Origin: an uncultured Lachnospiraceae bacterium
Lineage (GTDB): Bacteria > Bacillota > Clostridia > Lachnospirales > Lachnospiraceae
NCBI GenBank assembly: GCA_958422845.1
Contig: CATZPU010000027.1
Span: 1 to 9,250 of the forward strand
Reading direction: 5' to 3'
Length of the DNA stretch: 9,250 nucleotides
The translations under genes were made by a program, and so were the position numbers. The notes beneath the pieces are model-generated. The model searched no databases. It had not been told where the DNA came from and saw only the letters and a list, made by a program, of their open reading frames with translations. Position 1 is the first letter of the stretch. Each line of letters begins with the position of its first letter. This document shows positions 1 to 5,935 of this stretch, in pieces.

Positions 1-1008
1 TATCTTATCACAGTGATAAAGTATACTTTTTGCCTGTATGATCTGTTCCTCTCCCACCTCTTCAAACGGCTGCTGCGATATAACGCGGCATGCAAGAAAT
101 TTTGCCACCGCATAATCCACATCATTTTCATGCAGGACTCCGGCGGCAAACGGTATCCCCAGCCTTTGAAGCCTGCGATAGACGGGTATTCCACGCCCGT
201 TTCCCCCGATTACAAATACCTGCGGTTCTCCGCTTGGACGCTCCATCTCAAGGCAGCCGAAATCGGCATTATAGCTTCCGCTCGTAATGCCGTACAGACT
301 GTGTATATATTCGTTCGTAAAGATCTCTTCGGGAGGTCCGAAACGCTCAATCTGATCGCCGTGAACGCATACCACAATATCCGAGATCTTCTGCGCCAGA
401 TCAAGCTCATGCAGCGACATGATAACTGCCAGATTTTTCTCAAGCACCATATCCTTCAGAATACTGAGAAGCTCCAGCTTATGCCGGATGTCAAGAAACG
501 AGGTCGGCTCATCGAGTACGATCACCTCCGGCTCCTGACAGATCGCCCGCGCTAAAAGCACCCTCTGTCGCTGCCCGTCGCTGATCGCTGTAAAATCCCT
601 GTCCCGAAGATCGGCCGCATGTACGAGCTCCATCGCACTGTGTACTTTTCTGCGGTCCTCCTGACTTAAAATGCCGAGTCTGCCCGTATACGGATACCTC
701 CCTGTCGCGACAATATCCTCGCATGTCATCAGCTCTGTACGAAGCCTCTCTGTCATCACGACCGCGAGCTTACGCGCCACCTCTGTGCCTGACATCTTAT
801 GCATCAGTTCACGATCCAGATAGACGGCGCCGCCGACAAGAGAAAGCTGCTTCGTGATGCTTTTTAATATCGTTGACTTTCCTGCTCCGTTCGGCCCGAT
901 CAGCGTCAGTATCTGCCCGCGCTTTAATCGTATTTCAATATCTTTTATCAGCGGCTTCCCGTCGTAGCCGACTGTCATTTTATCTGTGTATACAAAATAC
1001 TCTTCCAT
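1..1008 (-). CDS. ABC transporter ATP-binding protein, FecE/BtuD-like, with C-terminal extension (3' end off window)
   Basis: This is the cytoplasmic ATPase of a cobalamin/iron-siderophore/heme class ABC importer, which would power the permease encoded just upstream. I translated 336 codons from ATG at 1008 with no stop before the window edge, so the C-terminus is missing. Walker A (GPNGAGKST) is at residues 38-46, the signature is SDGQRQ at 143-148 (Asp in place of the usual second Gly), Walker B is VIVLDEP at 162-168 with the catalytic Glu167, and the switch His is H200. The region expected to hold the Q-loop reads VVMTER (83-88), with no obvious Gln. The normal domain ends near residue 256. 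At least 75 more residues follow, beginning with a strand and a glycine-rich turn (VFVIGGNGRG, 264-273), whereas family members are usually about 250-270 residues. The start has AGGTG a few bases upstream and lies one base after the permease stop, so the two are translationally coupled. The class is firm; the substrate is not known. Confidence 0.93.
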   Translation of the reverse strand, partial: MEEYFVYTDKMTVGYDGKPLIKDIEIRLKRGQILTLIGPNGAGKSTILKSITKQLSLVGGAVYLDRELMHKMSGTEVARKLAVVMTERLRTELMTCEDIVATGRYPYTGRLGILSQEDRRKVHSAMELVHAADLRDRDFTAISDGQRQRVLLARAICQEPEVIVLDEPTSFLDIRHKLELLSILKDMVLEKNLAVIMSLHELDLAQKISDIVVCVHGDQIERFGPPEEIFTNEYIHSLYGITSGSYNADFGCLEMERPSGEPQVFVIGGNGRGIPVYRRLQRLGIPFAAGVLHENDVDYAVAKFLACRVISQQPFEEVGEEQIIQAKSILYHCDKI

Positions 1009-1009
1009 T

Positions 1010-2026
1010 TTACACCTGCCTCTGTCTGCGGATCATGATCCAGATCACCACCGGAGCTCCGAATACTGCCGTAACGGAGCTGATACTAAGCTCTGTCGGC
1101 GCAAATACCGTTCTGGCAATAAGATCGCAGAAAAGACAGAATACTGCTCCGCCAAGGAAACATGCCGGAAGTACCAGAATCGGCTTTGAAGTCCCAAGCA
1201 GATTTTTCGCCAGATGCGGTACGGCAATGCCTACAAAAGAGATCGGCCCCGCAAACGCCGTCACACAGGCTGATAAGATGCTTGAGAGAAGAATGAGCGC
1301 CGCACGAAAGAGCCTGATATTCACTCCCATATTCTGCGCATAGACCTCTCCGAGCTGATACGCGCCGATCGGCTTTGACATCAGAAACGTAATGATGAGA
1401 GCGATACTTATAATGCCTGACATGACTCCTACATTTTCCCATGACATACCGGAAAAGCTGCCCATCGACCAGTTATGCAGATTCACAATATTGCTGTCGT
1501 CCGCAAATGTGATCACAAAATCTGTGATTGCAGAACAGATATATCCGATCATAATGCCGCTGATCACAAGGATCGACATTCTTCTGACCTTTTTAGAGAT
1601 CAGAAGCACAAACCCCATCGAGATCATCGCTCCTGCAAATGCCGCAAGGATCAGCACGCCGGAGCCTGCCACCATAGATCTTTGCAAAAGCCAGATCATA
1701 ACGAGAGAGACGATAAGCTTTGCGCCGGAAGAAATGCCCAGCACAAACGGTCCTGCGATCGGATTGCCGAAAAAGGTCTGCAGCAAAAATCCGGATACGC
1801 AGAGCGCACCGCCCAGAATGATGACAGCAAGTATTCTCGGAATCCTGATCTCCCAGACGATATTAAAGGCAGTCTCTTCTCCCGACCGCTTAAAAATGAT
1901 ATCCATAATTTCTTTTACCGACAAATCTACGCTGCCCGAATTGATATTCCAGACGGCAAGCAAAACAAGCAGAACGGCAAGAATCAAAAACGCTCCCCAG
2001 TATCTGCGGCATGATTTTTTATCCAT
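1010..2026 (-). CDS. ABC transporter permease, BtuC/FecD family
   Basis: This is an integral membrane subunit of a class (type II) ABC importer that takes up corrinoids, iron complexes or heme. The chosen start gives 338 residues, close to the family norm of about 330-350, with roughly ten hydrophobic segments; the first (FLILAVLLVLLAVW) lies near residue 13. Family marks visible in order are RIPRILA after the first periplasmic loop, GNPIAGPFVLGISSGA, and GPISFVGIAVPHLAK near the C-terminus, the coupling region that contacts the ATPase. I chose the ATG at 2026 because GAGGA sits five bases upstream. An in-frame ATG at 2038 would add four residues and overlap the upstream stop as ATGA, but it has no clear Shine-Dalgarno sequence. 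The gene lies between the substrate-binding protein and the ATPase, giving a complete binding protein-permease-ATPase set. One permease gene implies a homodimer. Confidence 0.93.
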   Translation of the reverse strand: MDKKSCRRYWGAFLILAVLLVLLAVWNINSGSVDLSVKEIMDIIFKRSGEETAFNIVWEIRIPRILAVIILGGALCVSGFLLQTFFGNPIAGPFVLGISSGAKLIVSLVMIWLLQRSMVAGSGVLILAAFAGAMISMGFVLLISKKVRRMSILVISGIMIGYICSAITDFVITFADDSNIVNLHNWSMGSFSGMSWENVGVMSGIISIALIITFLMSKPIGAYQLGEVYAQNMGVNIRLFRAALILLSSILSACVTAFAGPISFVGIAVPHLAKNLLGTSKPILVLPACFLGGAVFCLFCDLIARTVFAPTELSISSVTAVFGAPVVIWIMIRRQRQV

Positions 2027-2031
2027 AGTAT

Positions 2032-2036
2032 TCCTC
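2032..2036 (-). promoter_or_regulatory. Ribosome binding site deciding the permease start
   Basis: GAGGA on the minus strand lies five bases upstream of the ATG at 2026. It overlaps the ATGA at the end of the substrate-binding protein gene. This supports the internal Met rather than the ATG at 2038, which has no purine-rich stretch in front of it. Confidence 0.55.
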
Positions 2037-3180
2037 ATTTTAATCTGTGCATATAAGTAAGCTCCGTAAGAGAATCATCTTCGTTTGTAAACATCGTATG
2101 CATATCCGCTATCATCACGCCAAGCCCCGTAGTCTCCTGAAACAGATTCTTTCCCGTACACCAGACATTCCCTTCCTTTACAGCCTTAAAATCCGCAAGG
2201 AGCGGACTTTTTGCAAGAAGCTGGTCGATCGTTGTAAGCTCCCCGTCTATTGCGCTGTTGTAGATCAGAAAATCGGCATCCTTCGCGCCTGCGTAAAATT
2301 CTTCCATCTGCATGTTCATGGTAGAAAGTGCGTTTTCCCCATCTCCGAGATCGTCAAAAATATATTTTCCTCCGGCAAGCTCTATCATCCGCGAAACGTA
2401 ATCACCGCTTTTTCTCACGTTGGCATATCCGTTCGTACTGATATAGAAAAAGGCTGCCGTCTTTTTCGTATTTTTCTCCGCAAGAACGCTCTCTAACTTA
2501 TCTGCCTGCTCCTGAAACCGCTCCTGCGCCTGCGCTTCTTTTCCAAGCAAAACGCCGTACAGCTTCATCCATTCTGTACGTCCAAGCGGATGGCTTTCAT
2601 AACTGGAACGCTCCACAAGAACAGGAATGTCAAACTGCTCCAGTCTTTCCTTCACCTCAGGATTGTGATAGATCATCGTAGATTCCACCGCCAGATCGCA
2701 GCCCCTTGACAGGATCAGCTCATAATCAGGTGCGTTATATTTGCCCGCGTAAACAATGTCGCCGCGTTCCATGGCTTCTCTTGCCTCGTCAATATACCAT
2801 CCGTCTGCATCCGTGCCGGAAAGAGTGATGCAGCCGATGCCGTCGACTGCCCGAAACAGATCCATCGCAGAAGTCGCCACAAGATATATCTGGTCGAGCG
2901 GCTTTTTCAGCACCGTAATATCCTCATCTATTTTTTTCGGCACCGTACCGTTTTCCGGAATCAGCAAAAAGCGTCCGCCGTCCTTAATCGTTACGAGTGC
3001 ATAATCTTCATTATAATAATCCACCGAAAACTGATCCGCATATAAAAGCTCCAGACTGTCTGTCACCTTCATATCCTTCCACAAAAGCTCCCCGTCCTCT
3101 GCCGCCTGCACAGAAGCAGTCAGACAGAAAAAGAGCGCTGTCATCAAAAAACCTTTTACTATCTTTTTCATAAATTTCAT
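2035..3180 (-). CDS. Exported class III ABC substrate-binding protein (Peripla_BP_2/BtuF-FecB-like)
   Basis: This is the extracytoplasmic binding protein that would deliver a ligand to the adjacent permease. It has 381 residues. An N-terminal signal peptide (MKFMKKIVKG then a hydrophobic stretch) ends in SVQA-AED near residue 27, resembling a signal peptidase I site. The only nearby Cys (C19) lies inside the hydrophobic core in LFFC, which does not fit a lipobox, unlike most Gram-positive binding proteins. The first lobe carries AGKYNAPDYELILSRGCDL (145-163), a pattern typical of the family, and is followed by HPLGRTEW (197-204); E203 is at the place of the conserved Glu that docks onto permease Arg residues. 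The second lobe begins near residue 240 (KTAAFFYIS) and includes the tract with MEEFY (292-296). The start overlaps the upstream stop as ATGA and has AAGG seven bases before it. Low identity to textbook BtuF/FecB leaves the ligand open: corrinoid, heme, siderophore or a cobalt complex. Confidence 0.9.
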   Translation of the reverse strand: MKFMKKIVKGFLMTALFFCLTASVQAAEDGELLWKDMKVTDSLELLYADQFSVDYYNEDYALVTIKDGGRFLLIPENGTVPKKIDEDITVLKKPLDQIYLVATSAMDLFRAVDGIGCITLSGTDADGWYIDEAREAMERGDIVYAGKYNAPDYELILSRGCDLAVESTMIYHNPEVKERLEQFDIPVLVERSSYESHPLGRTEWMKLYGVLLGKEAQAQERFQEQADKLESVLAEKNTKKTAAFFYISTNGYANVRKSGDYVSRMIELAGGKYIFDDLGDGENALSTMNMQMEEFYAGAKDADFLIYNSAIDGELTTIDQLLAKSPLLADFKAVKEGNVWCTGKNLFQETTGLGVMIADMHTMFTNEDDSLTELTYMHRLK

Positions 3181-4061
3181 TTGTCTGCCTTTTCCATCGC
3201 AGCCGAGTCAAAAGAAAGTGTATATTCGATCTCATGCGGCGTGCTCATTGCAATCGTATCTGCCGTTACCGCGATCTCGCCGTCAAATCCCGCTACCGGA
3301 ATCTCAAAAACAGAATTTCCGTCTGTATTGACCGGAAGATATTTTTCGCCGTCAACGATCATATAATCGTAATTCGGACTGCTCCATTCAATCACAGCCG
3401 TCGCTTCTCCGTCCTCTATCGTAAGCTGCGCGGGGCTTGTCACCGTAGATTTTCCCGAACCTCCCTCAAGTGTGACAGACACTGTATAGCTGCCGTCCGC
3501 AAGGTCGAGAGACCCGACTGTTTTTACCTCTTCGTTTTTACTCTCCTGTGCCACCGGATCGCTTACGCTTACTTTATGATCATACCATATTCCTTTTTTA
3601 CCGATCAGGGCAACGTCAAATTCCTCCTCAAGCACCGGAACCGGAATATCAAATCCGTATACCGTCTCTGTGTATCCGTCGCTGTATGTGACCTCGTCCT
3701 CCGTCGGTTCAAGAAGTACGGCTCCGTCCTTCTTTGCGTCCTCTGCAAGACCGGCATACAGATTCAGAATGCCCTTCGATGCAAGGCTTACATGGATCGT
3801 CATCTGACCGTCCTCTACCGTCAGTATGCCGCGCCCCTCATTCGCCTCATTTACATGAAACATCGAGCTGTCTGTATCAAATTTTGCACTGTATACGCCG
3901 TCCGCAAGCTCCTGTGCGTCTGCCTCTGTCTCGTCCTGTGCCGTCTCCTGCATAACTGCCTGCTCTGTGGCTTCCTCCTGCGCATACGCTGCCGGAGCCA
4001 TTGCTCCAAGAGCTGCCGCTGTTCCCATAATACATAAATAAGCCTTCATGGAATATTTCAT
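3177..4061 (-). CDS. Exported two-domain beta-rich protein, NEAT-like in outline, ligand unknown
   Basis: The product has 294 residues with a signal peptide (MKYSMKAYLCIMGTAAALGA, cleavage likely after AYA-QEE near residue 27) and an acidic Gln/Glu linker to about residue 50. Two domains follow. Domain A (about 52-168) opens LADGVYSAKFDTDSSMFHVNE and ends KKGIWYDHKV. Domain B (about 188-285) opens LADGSYTVSVTLEGGSGK and contains WSSPNYDYMIVDGEKYLP. Both start with an (L)ADGxYxxxxxL strand and a xxxxxIEDGxxxxxI second strand, so they look like diverged copies of one beta-sandwich. The opening recalls NEAT (iron transport-associated) domains, but I see no YxxxY heme-ligand motif, so this link is weak. 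There is no LPXTG signal, lipobox or C-terminal membrane segment. The start at 4061 has AAAGGAG nine bases upstream, and the stop overlaps the binding-protein start by four bases. Context implies a role in capturing or handing over the ligand of the ABC importer; that is inference. Confidence 0.85.
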   Translation of the reverse strand: MKYSMKAYLCIMGTAAALGAMAPAAYAQEEATEQAVMQETAQDETEADAQELADGVYSAKFDTDSSMFHVNEANEGRGILTVEDGQMTIHVSLASKGILNLYAGLAEDAKKDGAVLLEPTEDEVTYSDGYTETVYGFDIPVPVLEEEFDVALIGKKGIWYDHKVSVSDPVAQESKNEEVKTVGSLDLADGSYTVSVTLEGGSGKSTVTSPAQLTIEDGEATAVIEWSSPNYDYMIVDGEKYLPVNTDGNSVFEIPVAGFDGEIAVTADTIAMSTPHEIEYTLSFDSAAMEKADK

Positions 4062-4084
4062 TTTCTTTTGCTCCTTTCACAAAA

Positions 4085-4117
4085 GCTGTCCGGAAACCTG
4101 TATCTTCTCCGGACAGC
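4085..4117 (-). terminator. Intercistronic hairpin between cbiK and the two-domain gene
   Basis: A perfect 10-bp inverted repeat (GCTGTCCGGA / TCCGGACAGC on the minus strand) encloses a 13-base loop and is followed by only four U before GTG. It sits in the 98-base gap between cbiK and the next gene, just before that gene's ribosome binding site. The short U-tract suggests a leaky terminator or a 3'-end stabiliser that would make cbiK mRNA more abundant than the downstream message, rather than a full stop. Confidence 0.55.
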
Positions 4118-4159
4118 CGCAATTTTATCTATATTTTCTGTCTTTTACGAAACGGTTCC

Positions 4160-5473
4160 TTACTCTGCCAGTGAATCGATCGCTGCCTGTACGTGATCCG
4201 CGTAAAGCTGCTGGATCGCATCGATCCTTCCAAGCCCTGCGATCTGTGCATCAACGCTCTCAAAATTTCCTGACGCTTCAAACATGCTCTTCCACGAATC
4301 TTCCTCGCTGCCTGCCATATCATTTTCCGCATGATCGCCTGCCACTACCATCAGAGGACGCATGACGACTTTCGTAAAGCCTGCTGCCTTCACTGCTTCT
4401 ATTACTGCGTCGCAGGACGTCTCCTCCGGCTCGCCCTCGACGGTACCGATAAAGGCGTTCGTATAGCCCAGTTCATTCATCTGCGTCTGCATCTGGCTGT
4501 AGCTTACCTTAGCTGTATGGGACGTTCCGTGTCCGAGGAATACGAATGCAGTGCCGTCTTCGGCAGCCGCTTCCATACTCTCATACCCTGCGTCTGCTAC
4601 TGCAGCATCTGTAACCGCGATCGCAACGGATTCTTTGTCCTCATTGATCACTGTCGCATCGTCGCCCACATCGCCGAGCATCGGCTCTGCAATAACGACC
4701 GACTCAAACTGACCGGCATACGCATCAAGCGTCTCCTTCATTTCGTCATACTCCGCACCATGCATCAGATGCGTCGGCTGTACCACGAGATTTTTTACGC
4801 CGTTTGCCACAGCGCGCTCAAGTGCCTGCTGCATATTGTCGATCTTCTCGCCGTCTCTTGCCTGCACGTGATTGATGATGATCTGCGCAGTAAACGCTCT
4901 TCTTACGCTCCAGTCAGGATACGCCTCTGCAAGCGCATCTTCGATCCCCTTAATATCCTCCACACGGCTGTCATTAAAGGAAGTGCCAAAACTTACAACA
5001 AGAAGCTCATTCTCGCCGATCTCATCTGCATTGCGCGCATCGTCCGCAGATGCGTCACCCGTATCGAGACCGAAATAGTCCGGACTTGCATTCTCTCCTT
5101 CTACAAGCTCCTTCTGCTCATCCGTAAGCGCATCCCATGCTTCCTTCGCCGCGGCGCATTCGTCATCTGTCGTCTCCGTGCGCTCCTGCACATAGATCGC
5201 ATCGATCAGCGCTGCCGCATTGTCTGCCGCTGCCTGATCCTCAGACACTTCTGCGTTTTCCGCTGCCTCTTCTTCTGACGTCTCTGCGTCTCCCGCAGTC
5301 TCTTCTTCTGATGTCTCTGCGTCTCCTGCTGCCTCTTCCTCCGGCGATTCTTCTGCCGCTTCCGATACGACCTCTGTCTCACCCTCAGCCGCAAGGCTTA
5401 CCGGATTCCCCATCATTGCTGCTGTTGACACTGCCAATCCCAGTGCCAGTCCTCTTACCATTTTGTTTCTCAT
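4160..5473 (-). CDS. cbiK: Exported sirohydrochlorin cobaltochelatase, CbiK family
   Basis: CbiK enzymes are class II chelatases that insert Co2+ into sirohydrochlorin in the anaerobic cobalamin pathway. This product has 437 residues against about 265-300 for cytoplasmic CbiK. The extra N-terminus is a signal peptide (MRNKMVRGLALGLAVSTAAM, cleavage near LAA-EGE at residue 30), an acidic tract with three 11-residue repeats (49-81), and a helical segment with AAAKEAWDALTDEQKELVEG (107-126), a pattern common in clostridial surface proteins. The chelatase domain begins near 155 (NELLVVSFGTSF). Metal-site candidates H315 (in FLGHGTSH), E346 (in GTVEGEP) and H381 (in VAGDHAENDM) match the His-Glu-His set known from CbiK, so the site looks intact. 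AGGAGG lies seven bases before the ATG at 5473. The upstream in-frame ATG at 5557 lies in the terminator U-tract and is rejected. The gene is first behind the cobalamin riboswitch. Export separates it from cytoplasmic sirohydrochlorin; periplasmic CbiKP of Desulfovibrio is the known parallel. Confidence 0.93.
   Translation of the reverse strand: MRNKMVRGLALGLAVSTAAMMGNPVSLAAEGETEVVSEAAEESPEEEAAGDAETSEEETAGDAETSEEEAAENAEVSEDQAAADNAAALIDAIYVQERTETTDDECAAAKEAWDALTDEQKELVEGENASPDYFGLDTGDASADDARNADEIGENELLVVSFGTSFNDSRVEDIKGIEDALAEAYPDWSVRRAFTAQIIINHVQARDGEKIDNMQQALERAVANGVKNLVVQPTHLMHGAEYDEMKETLDAYAGQFESVVIAEPMLGDVGDDATVINEDKESVAIAVTDAAVADAGYESMEAAAEDGTAFVFLGHGTSHTAKVSYSQMQTQMNELGYTNAFIGTVEGEPEETSCDAVIEAVKAAGFTKVVMRPLMVVAGDHAENDMAGSEEDSWKSMFEASGNFESVDAQIAGLGRIDAIQQLYADHVQAAIDSLAE
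5231..5329 (-). repeat. Three 33-base tandem repeats in cbiK encoding an acidic linker
   Basis: Residues 49-81 of CbiK are three 11-residue units: AGDAETSEEET, AGDAETSEEEA and AENAEVSEDQA. The first two are nearly identical in protein and very similar in DNA; the third has diverged. More degenerate Glu/Ala sequence precedes them. The tract probably forms an extended, highly negative spacer between the signal peptide and the chelatase domain. Confidence 0.85.
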
Positions 5474-5480
5474 GTCTTTT

Positions 5481-5486
5481 CCTCCT
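5481..5486 (-). promoter_or_regulatory. Ribosome binding site of cbiK
   Basis: AGGAGG on the minus strand is seven bases upstream of the ATG at 5473. It fixes that start over the longer in-frame reading that begins at 5557. Confidence 0.85.
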
Positions 5487-5555
5487 GTTTTTGATTTGAC
5501 TTCAGTATCGGAAAATCTGACGTTCTCACCGAACTCTTTGCCTGTATAATGGTAC

Positions 5556-5584
5556 AAAAAAACCTTCTACGCATGGTAAAAGGT
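5556..5584 (-). terminator. Intrinsic terminator, expression platform of the cobalamin riboswitch
   Basis: On the minus strand ACCTTTTAC (5584-5576) pairs with GTAGAAGGT (5570-5562) across a five-base loop. The stem is 9 bp with one G-U pair, followed by six U (5561-5556). It lies about 80 bases after the aptamer and about 80 bases before the cbiK start, where a B12-responsive attenuator is expected. Ligand binding should favour this hairpin and switch the downstream operon off. It may also stop transcripts reading through from cbiC. Confidence 0.85.
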
Positions 5585-5662
5585 CCTCAAAAATCAGGCA
5601 AAAAGCCCGCTTCATCGGTACAACCAATTACTCGTGATTTGGAACATCAAGCTCCCGTACCA

Positions 5663-5832
5663 ACAACGGGCAGGTTTCCTGGCTTATAGATCATCATATA
5701 CAGCGCCTTCCCAGATTTCTCCAGTGACTTTCCTGCTTTCGCAGTGCTGTATACTCCTTAAATACAGTGACGAGATCGTACAGGATTCACACCTGTTTCC
5801 CTTTTCGGCATACGAAATGCCGCACCCGCTGT
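5663..5832 (-). ncRNA. Cobalamin riboswitch aptamer
   Basis: Read on the minus strand, the element shows the cobalamin riboswitch marks in order: GGGAA (5801-5797), GGTGTGAATCC (5793-5783) within a stem closed by ACAGG/CCTGT, inner GTCACTG segments, and the B12-box GCCAGGAAACCTGCC (5683-5669). The outer ends pair as an 8-bp P1 helix, ACAGCGGG (5832-5825) with CCCGTTGT (5670-5663), including one G-U pair. A second hairpin, CGGCAT/ATGCCG around TTCGT, lies just inside P1. The aptamer senses adenosyl- or other cobalamin and, with the downstream terminator, should repress the cbiK-ABC operon when B12 is plentiful. The orientation matches cbiK. I did not assign the adenosyl- versus methyl-cobalamin subclass. 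Confidence 0.95.
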
Positions 5833-5855
5833 TTTCTTGTTCTGTTGTCTTTTTT

Positions 5856-5884
5856 ATTTTAACACAATACCCTTTTATTGACAA
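5856..5884 (-). promoter_or_regulatory. Sigma-A-like promoter of the riboswitch-cbiK operon
   Basis: On the minus strand, TTGTCA (5884-5879) and TAAAAT (5861-5856) are separated by 17 bases. Each differs from the housekeeping consensus by one base. Transcription would start near 5849, about 17 bases before the P1 helix of the riboswitch, so the whole aptamer is in the leader. This gives the left operon its own promoter, independent of cbiC. Confidence 0.8.
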
Positions 5885-5935
5885 GTTATCACCGCATTTT
5901 TCTCACTGATACTTGATACATTGTTTCGTGCAGCA

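Noticed and set aside
1..1008. A frameshifted or broken ATPase gene, suggested by only short closed frames here
   Set aside because: Codon-by-codon translation from 1008 to the left edge is open without interruption and all nucleotide-binding motifs are in one frame; the gene simply runs off the window.
1392..2060. Plus-strand open frame of 222 codons opposite the permease
   Set aside because: It is a shadow of a well-supported permease gene and has no recognisable motif or plausible upstream signal.
4331..5278. Long plus-strand open frame of 315 codons opposite cbiK
   Set aside because: It lies wholly inside cbiK, whose frame has clear CbiK motifs and a strong ribosome binding site. The plus-strand product is Cys/Arg/His-rich with no family pattern, typical of an antisense shadow.
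5521..5555. TATAAT on the plus strand at 5544-5549 as a promoter
   Set aside because: There is no acceptable -35 box 16-18 bases upstream, and no plus-strand gene follows it.
5474..5557. Longer cbiK start at ATG 5557 adding 28 residues
   Set aside because: That start lies in the terminator U-tract, has no ribosome binding site, and would put a charged non-signal segment before the signal peptide. ATG 5473 has AGGAGG at ideal spacing.
5885..5935. Repeated GTATCA / TGATA sequence after the cbiC stop as a terminator or operator
   Set aside because: The copies are short direct repeats rather than a hairpin, with no U-tract after them; chance is sufficient in AT-rich sequence.
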